The notes under the pieces were generated by a model. That model did no database searches and had not been told where the DNA came from. It worked only from the letters and a program-made list of their open reading frames with translations. Made by a program: the position numbers and the translations under genes. DNA of 64,000 bases from Hyphomonas sp. Mor2 (GTDB taxonomy: Bacteria; Pseudomonadota; Alphaproteobacteria; Caulobacterales; Hyphomonadaceae), in NCBI RefSeq assembly GCF_001854405.1, contig NZ_CP017718.1:2170001-2234000 (forward strand). The letters are read 5' to 3'. This document shows positions 1 through 6,474 of the stretch, piece after piece; within the stretch, counting starts at the first letter, position 1; every line of letters begins with the position of its first letter.

Positions 1-1
1 C

Positions 2-64
2 GACGGACAACTCGGCGTCACGCTGAGCGAGATTGTCGACAGTCGCTCGCAAGGTTTCGCGTAG
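2..64 (+). CDS. C-terminal end of a gene cut by the window edge
   Basis: A reading frame is open from the window edge to a TAG at 62-64 and would encode the last 20 residues of a protein ending LSEIVDSRSQGFA. Third codon positions are GC-rich like the neighbouring genes. Another frame is also open here, so this is only a likely gene end. I do not recognise the protein. Confidence 0.3.
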   Translation, partial: DGQLGVTLSEIVDSRSQGFA

Positions 65-112
65 GGTCCGAGGCCAAGACGCTATCTCCACATAAATGGT
101 ATTAATCCGCAA

Positions 113-132
113 ACACCTGCGCAGGCAGGTGT
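113..132. repeat. Inverted repeat A (ACCTGC-type palindrome)
   Basis: Arms ACACCTGC and GCAGGTGT (8 bp) flank a GCAG centre. The inner 16-mer at 115-130 is the exact reverse complement of the 16-mer at 184-199 in the next repeat. No T-run follows, so it is not an obvious terminator. It lies about 110 bases upstream of the promoter at 245 and could be an operator, a hairpin or a dispersed palindrome. Confidence 0.6.
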
Positions 133-180
133 CCAGCGACTGACCTTCACTGACAGAGTAAGCGGTTATCATCGCCCATG

Positions 181-202
181 GATACCTGCCTGCGCAGGTA
201 TC
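181..202. repeat. Inverted repeat B, mirror copy of repeat A
   Basis: Arms GATACCTGC and GCAGGTATC (9 bp) flank a CTGC centre. Its core 16-mer equals repeat A read on the other strand, and the two centres are 69 bp apart. The conserved 16-mer with diverged flanks suggests a protein-binding site or a mobile palindrome rather than chance. Confidence 0.6.
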
Positions 203-244
203 AGCGGACTTTAGGACGCGACTCAACACAGCCCAAATTCCGGG

Positions 245-283
245 TTGACAGTTTTCTTTTGCACAGTTATTTGAACGCGTTCA
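245..283 (+). promoter_or_regulatory. Sigma-70-like promoter with overlapping palindromic operator
   Basis: A consensus -35 TTGACA lies at 245-250, followed after 17 bp by a -10-like TATTTG at 268-273. The perfect 12-bp palindrome TGAACGCGTTCA at 272-283 overlaps the end of the -10 and the expected start site. This geometry fits a repressor, and the half-site resembles those of many TetR-family regulators (inference). The downstream gene is the desaturase at 329. Confidence 0.6.
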
Positions 284-328
284 TTTAATTATCCCCGACC
301 CTAGTCACGGGGCATTTGGAGACTCATC

Positions 329-1480
329 GTGGAACGGACTGACGCTCATCACACCGGCAATCGCCGGATACCTCGACAAGCCCGGATCGGCCGGTTTCTG
401 GAAACCTGGCTTGGCGCGCCGATCAGTTTTCTGGAATTCACGCTGCAATGGATCATGGTCAAACCGCTACGCTGGTTCTGGCGGCATCTGGATCACTGGT
501 CCTACAAGCTGGAAGGCACATTGTTGCGCCGGATCCTGTCGCACACAATCTTTCCGTTTACCCTGGTCATGTCCGTCATCATTGGGCTTACGCTGGTGGA
601 GAACGGGATTACCAGCCTGACGCTGCTCGGCTTTGTCTTGCTGCCCATCATTTTCGGTCTGTACTGCGCCCCACTCGAGCGTCTGATGCCGTTCAGCCGC
701 AAATGGCTGGAAGGCGGCAATGACAGTGCCGTCGACATCATCATGTACTTTTCGGGCGCCTTCTGGAGCGGGATTTCAGGCCTGATCGTGAGTGCTCTGT
801 TCATTATCGGCATGGTCGAAGCCCTCGAGCCCTATGGGCATGATCTCTGGCCCGATCATTGGAACCCGGTCGTCCAGGTCGCGCTGTTCATCCTGATCAA
901 GGATTTCTTCCGCTACTGGTTCCACCGCGCCTTGCATGAGATCCCTGCGCTCTGGCGTATCCATGCTGCGCACCATTCCGTCGAGCGCCTCTACTGGCTG
1001 AACGGCATCCGCGCGCACCCGCTGGAAATTGTCAGCCAGGCGATCTTCTACGCCATTCCTCTCGCGCTGGTGCAGCCGACGGCTGAAATCGCGCTGGTCG
1101 CGGTCATCCTGCAGCTGAGCATTGGCATCTTCCAGCACTCGAATATCGATCTCAATCTCGGCTGGTGGGAGTATATCTTCTCGATCGGCGACAATCACCG
1201 GTACCACCACTATCCCGACAAAGGCATTGGCGACTCCAATTATGGCGGCGAGCTGATCATCTGGGACATCCTGTTCGGCACCTTCCACAATCCGCGCGAT
1301 GAGCGCCCGCATGACAATATCGGGATTGGCACAGCGCCGGATTATCCGATGACCGTGGCGGGGCTCTATATTGCGCCTTTCCTGCCAAACCAGAAGAATG
1401 TGTTTCGGGTGGAGCGCGAGGACCGCTCTCAAGAGGACGTCACCGCGCCCGGTAAACCGATATTGCAACCTGCCGAGTAA
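329..1480 (+). CDS. Sterol desaturase / fatty acid hydroxylase family membrane protein
   Basis: A 383-residue integral membrane di-iron hydroxylase. The three histidine clusters of the superfamily are present: HRALH (H199, H203), HAAHH (H212, H215, H216) and HRYHH (H290, H293, H294). Several hydrophobic segments precede the first cluster (roughly 75-115 and 135-195). The GTG start is supported by GGAGA 6 bases upstream. Family members oxidise sterols, fatty acyl chains, carotenoids or alkyl lipids at the membrane; the substrate cannot be read from the sequence. It has its own promoter, and the palindrome over the promoter suggests repression. Confidence 0.85.
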   Translation: MERTDAHHTGNRRIPRQARIGRFLETWLGAPISFLEFTLQWIMVKPLRWFWRHLDHWSYKLEGTLLRRILSHTIFPFTLVMSVIIGLTLVENGITSLTLLGFVLLPIIFGLYCAPLERLMPFSRKWLEGGNDSAVDIIMYFSGAFWSGISGLIVSALFIIGMVEALEPYGHDLWPDHWNPVVQVALFILIKDFFRYWFHRALHEIPALWRIHAAHHSVERLYWLNGIRAHPLEIVSQAIFYAIPLALVQPTAEIALVAVILQLSIGIFQHSNIDLNLGWWEYIFSIGDNHRYHHYPDKGIGDSNYGGELIIWDILFGTFHNPRDERPHDNIGIGTAPDYPMTVAGLYIAPFLPNQKNVFRVEREDRSQEDVTAPGKPILQPAE

Positions 1481-1512
1481 GCCCGGGACCGCATAAATCC
1501 CAGACTCCGTTT

Positions 1513-1545
1513 TCCTGACGCACGTCAGGATCTATGGCGGTCGAG
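1513..1545. repeat. Dispersed palindrome-plus-tail element, copy 1
   Basis: TCCTGACGCACGTCAGGA is an inverted repeat (7-8 bp arms around CA), followed after 3 bases by ATGGCGGTCGAG. A near-identical palindrome and tail occurs at 48666-48698. It lies just behind the desaturase gene and could act as a weak terminator, though no T-run follows. Confidence 0.5.
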
Positions 1546-1681
1546 CATGCCGCTCCGCCAGCCGCCCTGGATGCCAACTTGCGTTGGCAAAGCGGAAGCG
1601 CACGCTGGCGCGTGTCCGTGCTCGCCACATGTAAACTTATCCACAAAGCGACATCTTCTGTGAAAAACTAACAAATCAACA

Positions 1682-1696
1682 GATTCTGTTAACCAT
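1682..1696 (+). promoter_or_regulatory. Candidate CtrA half-site and CcrM methylation site before flhF
   Basis: GATTC (a GANTC site) at 1682-1686 is followed by TTAACCAT at 1689-1696, about 42 bases upstream of the flhF ATG. TTAACCAT is the CtrA recognition half known from Caulobacter, and GANTC is the CcrM target. Together they suggest cell-cycle control of flhF-flhG (inference from motif match). Confidence 0.5.
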
Positions 1697-1737
1697 TTCG
1701 CCTCAACACTCGGCTGCACTAGAGTGGAGTGTGCCGT

Positions 1738-2742
1738 ATGCGAATGAAGATGTTTGCCGCAGAGTCCCTGGAGGCTGCAAAGGCAATGATCTTCGCGGAA
1801 ATGGGCGATGATGCGATCATCCTGTCCGAACGCGAAGTTCCTGGAGGTGTGGAAGTTCGGGCTGCTACGGACAAGATGGGCGGTGGTATGGTGCCGAGCG
1901 AGTCTCGCATCCTGACCCGTCTGGGCGCGACGCCGTCTCCGCGATTGGTTGAAAGTCCGGTCCGCAACCGGGTTCGCGACGCGCTGCTCTGGCACGGCGC
2001 CCCGCAGCGTTTTGCAGACCGTATTGCCGATGCTGGCATCACCACAGGTTTTGAGGGCACCGAACCCAGCGCTGCGATCGCTGCCGGACTCGAAGGCACC
2101 ATCTCCTGCGACCCGATCCCGCCCGTCCCGCATCGCAACATCGTACTGGTCGGCGCACCAGGGCATGGCCGCACCGCGACCGCTGCCAAGCTCACCCGCC
2201 GCGCCTCGGTGGCCAAGGCCGAAGTGCTGCCAGTCGCCGCTGACCTGGACCTGACCGCCGGCGGCGCCCAACTCGCTGCTTATCTGGAGAAAGAGCAGGA
2301 TCAGATCCGCTCCGTGACCAATCCGGATGACTTGTTCAAGCTGCTCGGCGAGATCCAGAAACAGGGCCAGCGCTGCATTATCGACATGCCGGCCATTATC
2401 CCGTTCGATCAGGATGACATGGCCAGCCTTCAGGACCTGCTCGCCGTGATTGATGCCGAACCTGTCCTGGTGATCAGTGCCGAGGGCCACCCTGAAGACT
2501 TAAGCGAAGCTGCACGGGCCTTTGCCCGTTGCGGGGTTCGCCGGGCAATTGTCACCAAACTGGATGTGACGAGACGACGAGGCGGAATTGTCTCGGCTCT
2601 GATCTCGGCGAAAATTGCCTTTTCTCACCTTGCCATCACACCGTTTATCGGCGGTGGGTTGGTTCCCGCGACGCCAACACGACTGGCGCAGTTGCTGACA
2701 GAAGACGCACCTGCCCATGTCGCTCTTAAAGGAGCCGCGTAA
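1738..2742 (+). CDS. flhF: FlhF-like SRP-family GTPase with altered P-loop
   Basis: A 334-residue protein with the FlhF layout: an N-terminal segment with the family GDDAIILS motif, a linker, then an SRP-type GTPase domain from about residue 134. FlhF marks the pole for flagellum assembly. ATG 1738 is chosen because GGAG lies 8 bases upstream; the upstream in-frame GTG at 1729 overlaps that ribosome site. The P-loop reads GAPGHGRT (139-146) with Arg145 where GTPases have the invariant Lys, and the usual DTAGR element reads IDMPA. The G4 motif TKLD (273-276) is intact. The stop overlaps the flhG start (TAATG), which fixes the identity by context. GTP hydrolysis is doubtful. Confidence 0.8.
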   Translation: MRMKMFAAESLEAAKAMIFAEMGDDAIILSEREVPGGVEVRAATDKMGGGMVPSESRILTRLGATPSPRLVESPVRNRVRDALLWHGAPQRFADRIADAGITTGFEGTEPSAAIAAGLEGTISCDPIPPVPHRNIVLVGAPGHGRTATAAKLTRRASVAKAEVLPVAADLDLTAGGAQLAAYLEKEQDQIRSVTNPDDLFKLLGEIQKQGQRCIIDMPAIIPFDQDDMASLQDLLAVIDAEPVLVISAEGHPEDLSEAARAFARCGVRRAIVTKLDVTRRRGGIVSALISAKIAFSHLAITPFIGGGLVPATPTRLAQLLTEDAPAHVALKGAA

Positions 2743-3578
2743 TGAGCTTCCTCCTTCCGAAATCACAGGAACGCCCGAACCAACGACCGCCAAGGCGGGT
2801 GGAGCCTGCCTCCATCATCGCGGTCGGGTCCGGTAAAGGCGGCGTCGGCAAGACCTTCATGTCGATCACCCTGGCCAGCGCCATGGCGCAGGCCGGGAAG
2901 CGCACGCTCCTGGTCGATGGCGACCTTGGCCTCGCCAATGTCGATGTCCAACTTGGCATTGCACCAGAAACCGATCTCGCTGCGGTCATCGCAGGCTGGG
3001 TCGAGCTGGAAGATGCGGTCACCCCAGTCGATGGCGGATCCGGCCAGGGCGGGTTCGATGTGCTTCCAGGCCGGTCCGGCTCTGGCGCGCTGGCAGAGCT
3101 CTCTTCAGAAGAAGTTGCACGCCTCGCAGCTGGCCTCTCGGCCCTCGCCCTGCAATATGATCAGGTCATTCTCGACCTCGGCGCCGGCATCGAAGCCAAT
3201 TGCATGCGCCTCGCCCGCGCCGCCGACAAGGTGCTGATGGTCATCACCGACGAGCCCACATCGATGACGGACGCCTATGCCTTTATCAAAGTGCTGAAAG
3301 GGTATGCGCCAAGCGTCGAGCAGACCATCGCGATCAATCAATGTGAAACCCGCGCCGCCGGTCAGAGCACCTATTCTGCCGTCGCCCAGGCCTGCCAGAC
3401 CTTCCTTGGCTTCCGCCCGCATCTTGCCGGTACGGTGATGCGCGATGATGCGGTCAGAGAAGCGATCCGCAGCCAGCGAACGTTAATTTCAACCAATTCG
3501 TCCTCACAACCCATTCAGGACGTAATCGCCATTGCTCACACGCTTCTCGGGCGGACTGGGCAAGATCTGCATGCTTAA
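2742..3578 (+). CDS. flhG: FlhG/MinD-like ATPase, flagellar number regulator
   Basis: A 278-residue ParA/MinD superfamily ATPase. The deviant Walker A GKGGVGKT spans 31-38, with signature Lys32 and catalytic Lys37; the Walker A' segment LLVDGDLGLANVD and a Walker B ILDLGAG follow. FlhG limits flagellar number by acting on FlhF GTPase at the pole. The gene overlaps flhF by one base and has AAAGGAG 7 bases upstream of the ATG, so the two are translationally coupled. Unlike FlhF here, its nucleotide site looks complete. A FleN-type N-terminal activator helix (DQAxxLR) is not obvious; the first 20 residues are basic and proline-rich. Confidence 0.85.
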   Translation: MSFLLPKSQERPNQRPPRRVEPASIIAVGSGKGGVGKTFMSITLASAMAQAGKRTLLVDGDLGLANVDVQLGIAPETDLAAVIAGWVELEDAVTPVDGGSGQGGFDVLPGRSGSGALAELSSEEVARLAAGLSALALQYDQVILDLGAGIEANCMRLARAADKVLMVITDEPTSMTDAYAFIKVLKGYAPSVEQTIAINQCETRAAGQSTYSAVAQACQTFLGFRPHLAGTVMRDDAVREAIRSQRTLISTNSSSQPIQDVIAIAHTLLGRTGQDLHA

Positions 3579-3603
3579 GAGGTGTGAATAAAATTATCGT
3601 TTC

Positions 3604-3695
3604 GAATCCGATTGTTAAATCTTCGGTTACTTTCATTACCTAGATTCACAATGGTTAACGATAGCGGTACAAAGCTAATAGACTGATTCGGGGAG
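3604..3695 (+). promoter_or_regulatory. ctrA control region with three GANTC sites and a CtrA-type site
   Basis: GANTC sites lie at 3604-3608, 3643-3647 and 3685-3689. ATGGTTAAC at 3651-3659 is the reverse complement of GTTAACCAT, the CtrA-type half-site. A TTAA and TTAC pair at 3615-3630 has 8 rather than 7 spacer bases. GGGGAG at 3690-3695 is the ribosome site, 6 bases before the ATG. This matches the known pattern in Caulobacter, where ctrA is under CcrM/GcrA and CtrA control. Confidence 0.65.
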
Positions 3696-3701
3696 CTGAA
3701 T

Positions 3702-4403
3702 ATGAGAGTCTTACTAATCGAGGATGATAATGCGGTCGCCCGTAGCATCGAGCTGATGCTGAAAGCGGCTGGCTTTAACATCTATACGACGGACCTTGGT
3801 GAAGAGGGCGTCGATCTAGGCAAAGTCTACGAGTATGACATCATCATTCTCGACCTGTCTCTGCCGGATATTTCTGGATACGACGTGCTCAAGCAGCTCC
3901 GTATGGCCCGTGTGAACACACCGGTCCTGATCCTGTCTGGTAACCCGGACATTGAGGCAAAAGTGAAAACGCTCGGCTATGGCGCCGACGATTATCTCAC
4001 CAAGCCGTTCAATAAAGACGAACTGATCGCCCGCATCACGGCGATCGTTCGTCGTTCCAAAGGCCACGCCGAAAGCGTCATCCGCACTGGCGAGATCCTG
4101 GTCAACCTGGATGCCAAGACGGTCGAAGTCGACGAAGAGCGCGTCCACCTGACCGGCAAGGAATACCAGATGTTCGAGCTGCTTTCCCTGCGCAAGGGCA
4201 CGACGCTCACCAAGGAAATGTTCCTCAACCACCTCTATGGCGGTATGGACGAGCCTGAACTGAAAATCATTGACGTGTTCATCTGTAAGCTGCGCAAGAA
4301 ATTGCAGCAGGCAACAGGCGGTGAACACTATATCGAAACCGTTTGGGGCCGCGGCTATGTGCTACGCGACCCGAAACCCAAGAAGGAAGCGGTCGCCGCT
4401 TAA
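3702..4403 (+). CDS. ctrA: Cell-cycle response regulator CtrA
   Basis: A 233-residue OmpR/PhoB-type response regulator, close in length to Caulobacter CtrA (231). The receiver domain (1-120) has acidic pocket D8/D9, phospho-acceptor D51 and the K of LTKPF near 104. The winged-helix DNA-binding domain (about 125-225) ends in the typical [11 protein letters not shown]. The last residues are AVAA, the Ala-Ala end that ClpXP recognises in CtrA. It should be the master regulator that blocks replication initiation and drives flagellar and division genes. Placement next to flhF-flhG is notable because those carry a candidate CtrA site. A strong terminator follows. Confidence 0.95.
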   Translation: MRVLLIEDDNAVARSIELMLKAAGFNIYTTDLGEEGVDLGKVYEYDIIILDLSLPDISGYDVLKQLRMARVNTPVLILSGNPDIEAKVKTLGYGADDYLTKPFNKDELIARITAIVRRSKGHAESVIRTGEILVNLDAKTVEVDEERVHLTGKEYQMFELLSLRKGTTLTKEMFLNHLYGGMDEPELKIIDVFICKLRKKLQQATGGEHYIETVWGRGYVLRDPKPKKEAVAA

Positions 4404-4432
4404 GGCCCCTTCCTTCCCCCGAATTGACTTGA

Positions 4433-4462
4433 AACCCGGTGCTGCGAAGCGCCGGGTTTTTT
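4433..4462 (+). terminator. Rho-independent terminator of ctrA
   Basis: Arms AACCCGGTGCT and AGCGCCGGGTT pair over 11 positions (one G-T wobble) around a GCGA tetraloop and run into TTTTTT. It begins 30 bases after the ctrA stop. Confidence 0.9.
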
Positions 4463-4519
4463 CTTTGTGGGTTGGGGAATGGGCGGACTTTGGCCCTCTA
4501 ATGTGTTAGCGGTGCCCCG

Positions 4520-5011
4520 ATGATAGACCACATTACGCTATTCTATACATTGGCGCAGATCGCGGGTGTGTTCGTTGGCTTTGGCACTCTGATCGCGGTC
4601 ACCAGACCCAAAGATGTCACGACCGCGCAAAATCAAGCGTTAACGGGTTCCGTCATGACGGGCCTTCTCGTTATCGTAGCGGCGCTGCTACCGGTTTTGT
4701 TATTTGCATATAGCGATTCACCCAACGTCGTATGGCCCGTTTCAGCCGGTCTGGTTCTCGCGATGAACTGGGCGACACTTTGGGCTCAACGTGCACCTTT
4801 CATCAACGCAATTAAGCGACGCAATCCGTGGGAAATTTTGTTGCTTTTTGGGCTCGAAGCGGTGGTTGAGGTCCCGCTCATCCTAATCTTGTTGCCAGTT
4901 TTTCCGGATCATTCGTTTCAATTTTACGCCACGATGCTCGTCTTTTCCATCGTTCAGGCCGCGTCATTGTTGATGCTGCTCGCATTGGATTTGACGGTTG
5001 ATGACGATTGA
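4520..5011 (+). CDS. Small polytopic membrane protein, unknown function
   Basis: A 163-residue protein with four to five hydrophobic segments (about 7-28, 41-64, 72-90, 104-127 and 133-157), separated by short charged loops; it ends with an acidic LTVDDD tail. No catalytic motif is visible. No clear ribosome site precedes the ATG, so the start is provisional. GC content is a little lower than the neighbours. It stands alone between the ctrA terminator and a non-coding stretch. I do not recognise the family. Confidence 0.65.
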   Translation: MIDHITLFYTLAQIAGVFVGFGTLIAVTRPKDVTTAQNQALTGSVMTGLLVIVAALLPVLLFAYSDSPNVVWPVSAGLVLAMNWATLWAQRAPFINAIKRRNPWEILLLFGLEAVVEVPLILILLPVFPDHSFQFYATMLVFSIVQAASLLMLLALDLTVDDD

Positions 5012-5283
5012 TCTTGAAGGGCGATGCCCGCTTCGACGCCGAAAGCAGGCGTCTCCTTTAGGTCAGGGGGAAACATTGCGCGTTGATGGCCCCTCCTCCT
5101 GGCGCTCTGCCCAGCCAGGTCTGGGCATGCTCTGCCCGACTTGATCGGGCTGCCCATCACCCGCAAGTGCCGCGAATAGCGAGAGCGACACCATCTCTCT
5201 CGACCACAGTCGGCAGATCTCATGCTGGGCCCCACGGAAAATACCGTGGGGAGCGCTTGAAGGGGACGTCAATTCTTCAGGCC
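5012..5283. other. Non-coding stretch rich in short hairpins
   Basis: No convincing gene. Inverted repeats include GACGCC/GGCGTC at 5035-5052, two GCCCxx/xxGGGC hairpins near 5110-5150, and a perfect CCCCACGG/CCGTGGGG stem with an AAAATA loop near 5230-5251. Open frames on both strands are short and of low-complexity composition. It may be repeat-derived filler or part of a structured RNA; neither is shown. Confidence 0.5.
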
Positions 5284-5373
5284 CTCATTCTGAGCGAAGT
5301 CGAAGGATAAAGGGCCGGGCTTCTGGGAAGTTGTGCTGAGCCTGCCTCGTCCTTCGACTTCGCTCAGGATGAG
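5284..5373. repeat. Long inverted repeat of the GAGCGAAGTCGAAGGA type
   Basis: A 24-base arm at 5284-5307 is repeated in inverse at 5350-5373 with one mismatch, around a 42-base loop. The core GAGCGAAGTCGAAGGA is a palindrome arm I know as dispersed between genes of many bacterial genomes. It could form a stable cruciform or a transcript-end hairpin. Confidence 0.75.
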
Positions 5374-5434
5374 GCTGAAGGGATTTATTCCTCGCCACTC
5401 ATGTCCCCCCAACCGATCACGCCTCCCCCCCCCT

Positions 5435-5536
5435 CTAACCGAACAGCGACACCGTCGTCATGCCCGGCACAGCGACCGTGAGCACGATCACTGCGCCTAG
5501 TCCAACCAGCGTACAAAAGTGAGAAATCTGTTTCAT
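5435..5536 (-). CDS. Possible 33-residue single-membrane-span peptide
   Basis: A short frame (starts MKQISHF, ends TTVSLFG) with a hydrophobic core of about 18 residues. It begins right behind the terminator of the minus-strand methyltransferase gene and lacks a ribosome site, so expression is uncertain. It fills the gap between the inverted repeat and that terminator. Confidence 0.3.
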   Translation of the reverse strand: MKQISHFCTLVGLGAVIVLTVAVPGMTTVSLFG

Positions 5537-5539
5537 CGG

Positions 5540-5563
5540 AAAAATAACGGGGCCGAAGCCCCG
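5540..5563 (-). terminator. Terminator of the mddA-like gene
   Basis: Read on the minus strand: CGGGGC, TTCG tetraloop, GCCCCG, then GTTATTTTT. The hairpin starts 5 bases after the stop codon at 5569. Confidence 0.85.
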
Positions 5564-5568
5564 CTCCT

Positions 5569-6333
5569 TTAAGCTTGGGTTTTTTCGGGTTTGAGCGCTT
5601 TTGACTTGCGCCCGATGAAGGGAATGATCATCGGCACGCGGCGCTGATAGGCGCGGTAATCCTCGCCCAGTTCATTGGCCAGGTCGCGCTCTTCCAGCTG
5701 CACGGCGATCAGGATGTAGGCGGTGGTCATGACCGCGAACAGCAGGTGCGCGATGGTCATGGTCGGGGTCGCCCAGAAGATCATCAGCCAGCCAACATAG
5801 ATCGGATGACGGACATGCTTGTAGAGACCCGGCTGGCGAAACTTGGCCGGAGGCAGGGCCTCACCGCGCAAATGGTGCCAGATCTGGCGCAAGCCAAACA
5901 GCTCGAAATGATTGAGCAGGCAGGTCGCGTAGAACAGGATCGCCCAGCCGATGAAGTAGATGGCGAGCACGATGGAATGGGCGGGCTGCGCAGAGACGTC
6001 CCAGATGACGCCGCCAATGGGTTGCCACCACAGGAAGAAGGCGATCATGGCGAGGTTCGAGAACAAGACATAGGTGCTGCGCTCAGCCGCCGGCGGGATG
6101 ATCTTGGTCCACCAGGTCTTGAAGGCGGGGCGCGCCATCAGGCTGTGCTGAACCGCGAACCCGGCCAGCAGGGCGAGATTGATCAGGACGGCCTGCCAGA
6201 CCGGGCCGACCGGGTCGGCATCAATCGAGTTTGGAATGTAGAGATTGCCGAGAAAGGCAATGGCATAGACGAACACGCCGAGGAAAATCAGGTAGCTCGC
6301 AACGCCATAGGCGAAAATGAGAAAACGGGACAT
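5569..6333 (-). CDS. mddA: Probable methanethiol S-methyltransferase (MddA-like)
   Basis: A 254-residue integral membrane methyltransferase of the NnrU/isoprenylcysteine-methyltransferase fold, with about five membrane segments. The C-terminal core has NHFELFGLRQIW, then the SAM-site motif GLYKHVRHPIYVGW, FWATPTMT, and the closing LEERDL with a GEDYRAYQRRVPM tail, which I recall as the MddA pattern. MddA methylates methanethiol with S-adenosylmethionine to give dimethyl sulfide. ATG 6333 is preferred over the longer frame because GGAG lies 6 bases upstream. It is divergent from the winged-helix regulator at 6475, with 141 bases between them. A broader methyltransferase role is the alternative. 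Confidence 0.7.
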   Translation of the reverse strand: MSRFLIFAYGVASYLIFLGVFVYAIAFLGNLYIPNSIDADPVGPVWQAVLINLALLAGFAVQHSLMARPAFKTWWTKIIPPAAERSTYVLFSNLAMIAFFLWWQPIGGVIWDVSAQPAHSIVLAIYFIGWAILFYATCLLNHFELFGLRQIWHHLRGEALPPAKFRQPGLYKHVRHPIYVGWLMIFWATPTMTIAHLLFAVMTTAYILIAVQLEERDLANELGEDYRAYQRRVPMIIPFIGRKSKALKPEKTQA

Positions 6334-6474
6334 CGGGGTCTCCAGAATTAGCGTTGATAGGTGTCGTTTTGACCCGATCACCTTGCCTGCGCGCCCGGTC
6401 CAATGCTTGATTTTCGTATGGAGAAAGCTTGCAGAAAGCCTGTTTTTCGAGTGAATTCAGGCTTGGAGGGACAG

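Noticed and set aside
3615..3630. Full CtrA box TTAA-N7-TTAA before ctrA
   Set aside because: The spacing is 8 bases with TTAC as second half, so it is kept only as a weak feature within the control region.
5063..5310. Short frames in the hairpin-rich gap after 5012
   Set aside because: Overlapping frames on both strands with low-complexity sequence and no ribosome sites; best seen as non-coding.
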